Part shown: positions 58,561 to 64,000 of the stretch, piece after piece | How the letters are laid out: each line of letters opens with the position of its first letter | Numbering within the stretch: position 1 is the stretch's first letter | Origin: Metallyticus violacea | Taxonomy: Eukaryota > Arthropoda > Insecta > Mantodea > Metallyticidae | Reading direction: 5' to 3' | Assembly (NCBI GenBank): GCA_030762175.1 | Contig: CM060831.1 | Span: 75,555,001 to 75,619,000 of the forward strand | DNA: 64,000 nt | Made by a program: the position numbers and the translations under genes | Notes under the pieces: generated by a model | Told to the model about the DNA's origin: nothing | What the model saw: the letters and a program-made list of their open reading frames with translations, nothing else | Database searches by the model: none

Positions 58561-59981
58561 AGCTAGCGGTAAGGGAAGAAAGGAAGATCTCGAATTTCGA
58601 AAGAAACTGGAGGTTCCTAGCCGAGCAAGTCATTTCGAAATTAGCCGAGCGGAAAATATCTATACTAGTAGAGTCAAAAAGAAACCGAACTTTTACTGGA
58701 TTCGATTTACACAACTTTTCTGCCTTATTTTCGTGTTGCATTGACCTCATTTAAAAAAATAAAAAACGCTTTAACATTTTAAGTTCATAAATAGACAATA
58801 AATTAAAATCACTTCAAAATACATAATATACAAAAAGTTTAATTTATATATGTTTTATAAAAATTTAAGTAGAAATTAAATAGTAACTTAGAAGTACAGT
58901 GTTGGTTTCCAGGCGTATACACAGGCTACGGCAGCCAAGGAGTTCATCAATTGTGGTTAACTTGCCATACAGCAAGATGGGAGAATCGTATGTAAAAGAA
59001 GTGTCTACACATCTGTGATTTTTTTTGACTCGATTAGTTTACCGCTACAACGCTTAGGCCTGCTACGATCCCCATACAGTTAGTCTTCCATTCTTTTTAG
59101 GTAGGCCGATGTTTTCGTTACCAAATATTATATATTTAATATTGATTTAGGTATTCTATTCTTATGTATTCCCTATACTTGATCTAAACATCTGTTTCTG
59201 TTTTCGTAAATTGTATTATTCACATTTTCAATTTGAAGTTATTCCCTGAATTCTCGTACTCTGTTCTGCCTGCGTCCGCATTAGAGGAATCTTCAGTAGG
59301 AACGGGTGAGTTGAGGGCGCACAGGACGGTCAGGAACCAGAGGCAATAGCTGTACCTAAGTACACGAGGTCCGTAACATGTCTGCAGATAGAACATCCTG
59401 ACACCAACAGAAGGCCCGCCTCCATAACAGACGCCGAGGTAAAAAAAAAAAAAAAAACTTTAAAAAGCGCAAGCCACCATCACACCGCACCAGCCCATCT
59501 CGCTCTGACACTTGCGACAGTGTCCTGGCTAAGGACCTACTGAATAGAAAGAGAAAAGAAACCAGGAAAGTTTTTAATAGATTATTGGCTCCTAATGGCG
59601 ATGGGGCCATACCATGGATATTCCACAAGTCGCTTATGTGAACAGTCTGATGAAATTACGAAATTATCTTTCTAGAGTGTGAAACTTTGGAAAGACAAAG
59701 TATATTTCATTAGAATATGTATTTCCTAAGTTCGTTAAAAAGATCCCAGAGCTTACTAATGCCCTAGCTATGGAACTATAAAGTTGGAATTACAATAAAG
59801 ACCCTTGTACCAACAAATCAATAAATGAATTAAAAATGTATGGAAATAACCTTATTTTAATTTTACAAATTTGCAATTCCTGCAGTTAAACATGGTTCTA
59901 ACATACTTAATGGATAATATATTCTGAGTACAGACTACAAATATTTTTCCGAGTAGTTTTGGGACAGAAAATACAATTCGG

Positions 59982-59983
<2 letters not shown>
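58481..59983. other. Intergenic stretch with an unassigned plus-strand frame
   Basis: At about 59280-59640 the GC content rises and the plus strand reads HPDTNRRPASITDAEV and, after an A17 run at 59440-59457, KRKPPSHRTSPSRSDTCDS. The first peptide recalls the 'RPA.IT.AEV' segment ahead of the RT domain in LINEs, but the following sequence does not fit. No other feature is supported. Confidence 0.3.

Positions 59984-60030
<47 letters not shown>
59984..60030. repeat. (TTA)n microsatellite
   Basis: About 15 uninterrupted TTA units; the minus strand shows artificial Asn-run and Ile-run ORFs. Confidence 0.97.
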
Positions 60031-60031
<1 letters not shown>

Positions 60032-60209
60032 TCCTGTTTTACTCCATCTTCTCTTTTTAAACATCTCAAACAGAACGGTTTACCCTCTATAATTTTGGAG
60101 ATTCTATGAATATGGCACAAGAATTGCTCATTATATCCGTTTAGCTTTAAGATAAAAATTATATTTGCTTTAAAAGCATTCAAATTAAAATAGTTTTCGT
60201 GGTTTTGTT

Positions 60210-60821
60210 CAGCCTCGGGAATAGAAAGAAGTTGCAGGGGGTCATGTCCGGCTAATATGATGGCTGAGGCAATATAACGGTTTTGTTTTTTACCAAAAAA
60301 TCACGCACAAGCAGTGAGGTGTGAGCTGCAATCTCGGAACAAACTTTGCTGTCTCACGTTTCATGCCCAAAACATGCGAAAAAATTGCATGGCATGAACC
60401 AAATGTTATGATATCATCAGCAACCTCTCTGATAGTGATTCGGCCATTTTCCAGAATCATTTCCCATGGTGGTAGTCATCTTCAACGTCTTCACGGCCCT
60501 CTTTGAAACGTTGAAACGTAAGCTCTTGTCTTGCTCATAGCAGATACACCAAAAGCCACAGTCAGCATTTCGAGTACTTAATTGTACTTTATTCCATTTT
60601 TCAAACAAAATCTAATAAAAAATTTTTGATCCATCTTTTTCGAAAGTGAAAAATCGCCGAGCATACCAAAACACGTCTAACCTTTTCGACTGTCAGCAAT
60701 GAACTAAACATTCAAACGCCAAAAATGGTCGGAAACATGTGTACCAATAAGCACAAAAAAAAATCCGATTTATGAAGGTCGTGAAATAAAAAAAATGCCA
60801 TTATTTTTTTATCACTACTCA
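60210..60821 (-). mobile_element. mariner fragment, same family as 23773-24686
   Basis: The right end (minus strand 'gagtagtgataaaaaaataa') and the start region near 60634 match the copy at 24.6 kb, and so does the left part ('gcagggggtcatgtccgg', corresponding to the SPDMAPCD block). The same central deletion is present, because the helix-turn-helix region passes directly to the C-terminal block near 60300. The left end is lost near 60210. Additional indels make it more decayed than its relative. Confidence 0.85.
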
Positions 60822-61189
60822 TATTTTGTGTAGCATTTGATTATATGTTAAACCACACACTGCAAGAAAATTATAATCCATTATAAGATATAAAATTCAT
60901 CTATATAGCGAACATTTGAAATCTGACTTTTTTGCAAAATATAGCAGAATTGGCGCATGCGCAGAATTTGAACATGAACACGTGATAATCGCTGCTTTCA
61001 ATTTCGAAACATCTGTGAATTAAATTTGAAAAGCTTATTAATAACTCAAAAAGGATTTACGGATTTTATATGGATTTTTTTTTCTAATTTTGGTGTGAGG
61101 AACCCGACATCAAAGTTTGTAAAAGTATTCCTGAAACACCTGTATATTGGTACGGTGTGCTCGGGTATACTGCGTACATCGAATACAAG
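60822..61189. other. AT-rich intergenic stretch
   Basis: No repeat is recognised. A 103-codon ORF from 61026 runs into the tandem repeat that follows and is probably incidental. Confidence 0.4.
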
Positions 61190-61545
61190 CTTTCTGCCGA
61201 GAGCGGAACTTAGAAGTGAAAGTGAATACCGCATCTGTCGCTGTGTATATCTTACAACTGAGTGCCTGCATCGGAATCGGAATAACAAGTGCCTCTCGCC
61301 GCGTGTGAAACTTATGAATGAGTGCCGCGGCGCGTGAAATTGAAAACTACTTAACTGATGACCACGTATCTGAACTGGGTAATTGGTAACTGCTCCTCAG
61401 TTGAGTATCAACTTAAAAACTGCCCAACTGATTTATCGGAACTGCGTGCCCGCGTCCGAAGTAGAACTTGTTATCTGCGTCTGAGCTGATTCTGTGAACT
61501 GCGTGCATCAGCAACGTCGAACTTATAATGAGTACCTAAGTGGAG
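61190..61545. repeat. Degenerate minisatellite-like tandem repeat
   Basis: A motif close to 'gaactt....tgagtgcc' or 'gaactgcgtg(c)' followed by 'cgtc(t/c)gaa' recurs at about 25-50-bp spacing at least seven times (for example 61207, 61252, 61306, 61437, 61466, 61496, 61520). GC content is higher than on both sides. Units are strongly diverged and of uneven length, so this is either an old minisatellite or a diverged protein-coding repeat. Ser/Glu/Cys-containing ORFs cover part of it. Confidence 0.5.
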
Positions 61546-63329
61546 CAAAAGCTTCCTTATAAATTAAATGTGGGCTTAATGACGCCACAGAGGGTCACAC
61601 GAGCACGCATAGATTTCACGCCTATCTTTGAAAGTTCAAGCATACATTTTTCATTAGTAGGTTTAAGTTCATCTGTTACACGTGCCATTCGCTTTTTTGA
61701 AAGTTTAAAACGTTTTGCTCACATTGGCTAGTTTAAAGGCTAAAGGTAGTACGACTATCAAGTTCAAAGCCCTAACGGATTTAAAACTCTTTCAATTTGC
61801 TAAACCTACAACGAAAGTCCTTTTAAAAGTCGGATTTATTGTACAGAATTTTAGGACCCTCTTTGCTTTCCAAGCTACCGTAACAGAAAACACCACAGAC
61901 TTTCTCTTTTGTCGACGTACAATTCACATACTATTATACTGTATTACACTAATATGATAACTTTATTACTGATTACAATACAACACGAAATATTATAATA
62001 ATTAGGTTTGAAACACACACATAATATTTATATTTCATTCATCTTTTAAATTTTTCTTGAAATAGTGAAAATAATTGAAATTCTGCAGAATAGCTTATGA
62101 AGTCCTCAACTTATCATCTATGTTTAGATAAATCAAGACGATGTGAAAATACATGAATGCATGATGCTTAGATATAGGACCTAAGCTCTGAAATTATTTC
62201 TGTGTATTTCATAAACACACTGTATGTTATTTTCTTTGACTTTGTATAAATAATGTAATTATATATTTCATATACACCTACACCCATAAAAGATGCAACA
62301 TTTTTTTAAAATTATTTAATTAAACGTTATGTTACTTGGCAACATTATATTAATGTTTTCCATAATAAAAGGGCTGTTAATTGCGATCTAAAGTTGCTCA
62401 TGGATAGTCTCAATGGTAGGAAACGAAATTGACATTTTATAGTACCATGACACTTTGTTCATCTGTATTTCTCATCCGATAGCGATGCTTTGTGGTCAGT
62501 AACATGAGACAATTCATTACGATAGCAAATGGTAGAAAATTCTCATATTTATCCAAAATATCCTGTTACACTTTGCCCAAACCCACTGCTGAGCAAATTT
62601 ATAATACTATTTTCTTGCTTATTTATATTGAATCTGCAATTTGCGTACTATATCGTGACAATCCTACATTCCTGCTCGGATCAGTTCAGTTAGTTAATTA
62701 AAAATGCAACTTACAGCATTTGTGTGTCAGTTAGGGAATACAACTCATATACACCATCTTCTGGCTCTAATTAGTAAATTTCAAATTAAAGAACAGAGAA
62801 TCTTATCTAAGTCATGTCATTACTACCTTGCTGCTGAGGTCATTATTAGAGCAATTTCTATTAAAACTGTGCCGTTATTTTCATTTTCTTTTCATAGTGC
62901 CTTTATTTACTGTATCAATGTATTCTTTCTCAAAAGTTTTGCCTTTAAAGTGCAACTACATACTGCAGTTTATTTGAAGCAATAACATACAAAATTGCAT
63001 GCTTCCCATTATGAAGTGCTTTCAATTACTGTAATCACAAATAATTGCGAAACTAAAACAAGGCACACTTCTCTTTATTGGAATGTAGTATCATGTCTAT
63101 TGTGCAAAATTGTTGGTGACAAACACTGAAAACATCACAGACGATTACACTAACATAATTACCCCATAAGTGAAAGTCCATTGAGCTAAGGCGAATTTGA
63201 AGCAGTTGACCCATCTGCACCTATCCTTCGACCAAGACTAGGTTGAGCAACGCCGAGCTATGCTAGATATTTGCAACCCGCGTTACTTCATTTCTAAGTG
63301 GCAAACGGCAATGCAGAGTCGGTTTTTTT
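61546..63329. other. AT-rich intergenic stretch
   Basis: Short plus-strand ORFs at 61540-61731, 61715-61957, 62492-62701 and 62704-62985 show no motif. No repeats were identified. Confidence 0.4.
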
Positions 63330-63625
63330 ATGTTTATTAATTTTTTTTTTTTTAATTATTTACGTTCCAGGTCATCAGCGTCCCATTCAAATCACGAGTG
63401 AAATGGCCGACAAATTTTGATCAGAGGCCTCTTTTTTCAGACTTGAGGTTGTTTATCATGCCGTAAATGTACGACACAGGACGCACGGCTTTACTTCCCT
63501 TCCGAAGGAAGCCACACTTCGGATTTCTTACTCCTTAAAAAATGCATGGGCCTGGCCGCTATCGAACCTGCGATATTGGGTTTAGGAGGCAAGTATGGTT
63601 ACCATTATACCACCAGGACCGACAA
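63330..63625 (-). mobile_element. SINE-B copy, minus strand
   Basis: The tRNA-like head is at the right ('tcggtcctggtggtataatg' on the minus strand). The body follows the SINE-B order to 'tgggacgctgatgacctgga' at the left and a T-rich tail at 63326-63355. The B box reads 'aggttcgatagc', decayed. It is of middle age among the copies here. Confidence 0.88.
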
Positions 63626-64000
63626 TGTAGAGTCGTCATATAAAGTCATCAATGGAAACTTACTGTGTTCCTTTGTTGCTGTGCTTTGCGGCTCGGCGGA
63701 CAACAAATACTTCGATTTAAGTACTTGAGGGTACGGAAACCAAAATGTGCTAGAGCTACATCGTGAACAAATGACAAATTGTTAATATGATGGTCAAGAA
63801 GTGAGACATGTTGTTTATTAAGGTCTCTCTGAAGGTTATCTTCAAATGTCGAAGTGGGTCAGTATTCAGGTAGACTTTTGAAGGTTTGATTTGAAGAATT
63901 GTATCATAGATCTTCAAAACCCGTGATCGTGCATTTCCGGAGAAATCCTGGAAAATGGGGAATATGATGTAAGGTCTGTAATAATCCAGCAGATGATTCA
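63626..64000. other. Intergenic stretch at the window end
   Basis: No gene or repeat is recognised in the last 375 bp. Confidence 0.4.

Overview
This window is eukaryotic, AT-rich and, as far as I can read it, almost entirely non-genic. No complete host protein-coding gene could be supported. What can be recognised is a dense mix of decayed transposable elements: Tc1/mariner-type DNA transposons, non-LTR retrotransposon 3' ends, a Penelope-like element, a hAT fragment and several families of tRNA-derived SINEs, together with microsatellites and long homopolymers. The mariner, DUF4817-type, Jockey-like and Penelope-like mixture, and the arthropod-style TATA plus TCAGT initiator near 19.65 kb, point to an arthropod, most likely an insect with a large genome. 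I cannot place it further from sequence alone.

Layout. 1-5.3 kb: a 240-bp dispersed repeat, two SINE-A copies and a hAT transposase remnant. 5.4-6.6 kb: a mariner with both ends and TA target sites, carrying Asn at two of the three catalytic Asp positions. 7.6-8 kb: SINE-B and SINE-C fragments. 10.1-11.3 kb: the RNase H-bearing 3' end of a LINE (minus strand). 11.8-12.5 kb: a DUF4817-type transposase pseudogene. 13.5 kb: a partial TIR element. 14.5-16 kb: SINE-C and SINE-B. 16.2-17.15 kb: a Penelope-like element 3' part with a GIY-YIG domain. 17.3-19.35 kb: an ORF with predicted coiled coil and Jockey-like LINE 3' ends with two poly(A) tails. 19.54-19.86 kb: a promoter-like GC-rich block. 19.9-23.7 kb: AT-rich, with internal duplications only. 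23.8-24.7 kb: an internally deleted mariner, then a (TTA)n tract. 25.3-25.9 kb: one copy of a long dispersed repeat whose partner is at 46.7-47.4 kb. 27-28.4 kb: an unassigned GC-richer ORF block and a LINE RT fragment. 31.75 kb: a near-perfect mariner-end palindrome. 32.7-33.3 kb: a TIR element with a 9-bp target duplication. 33.6-42.5 kb: several mariner fossils. 42.7-49.4 kb: many SINEs. 49.8-50.1 kb: a LINE tail. 54-57 kb: a DUF4817-type fossil, a SINE and a mariner deletion derivative. 57.9-58.5 kb: a poly(A)-tailed retrocopy carrying a young SINE-B. 60.2-60.8 kb: a mariner fragment. 61.2-61.5 kb: a degenerate tandem repeat. 63.4 kb: a SINE-B.

Nothing here works together as a pathway. 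The functional logic is that of parasitic elements: SINEs, whose A and B boxes would drive Pol III transcription and whose target duplications show retrotransposition, and internally deleted mariners that keep their ends but have lost the enzyme. The clearest unexplained signal is the promoter-like block at 19.54-19.86 kb. The next best are the TIR element with 9-bp target duplications and the young poly(A)-tailed retrocopy. All family assignments come from recognising protein motifs and repeat structure by eye; no database search was possible.
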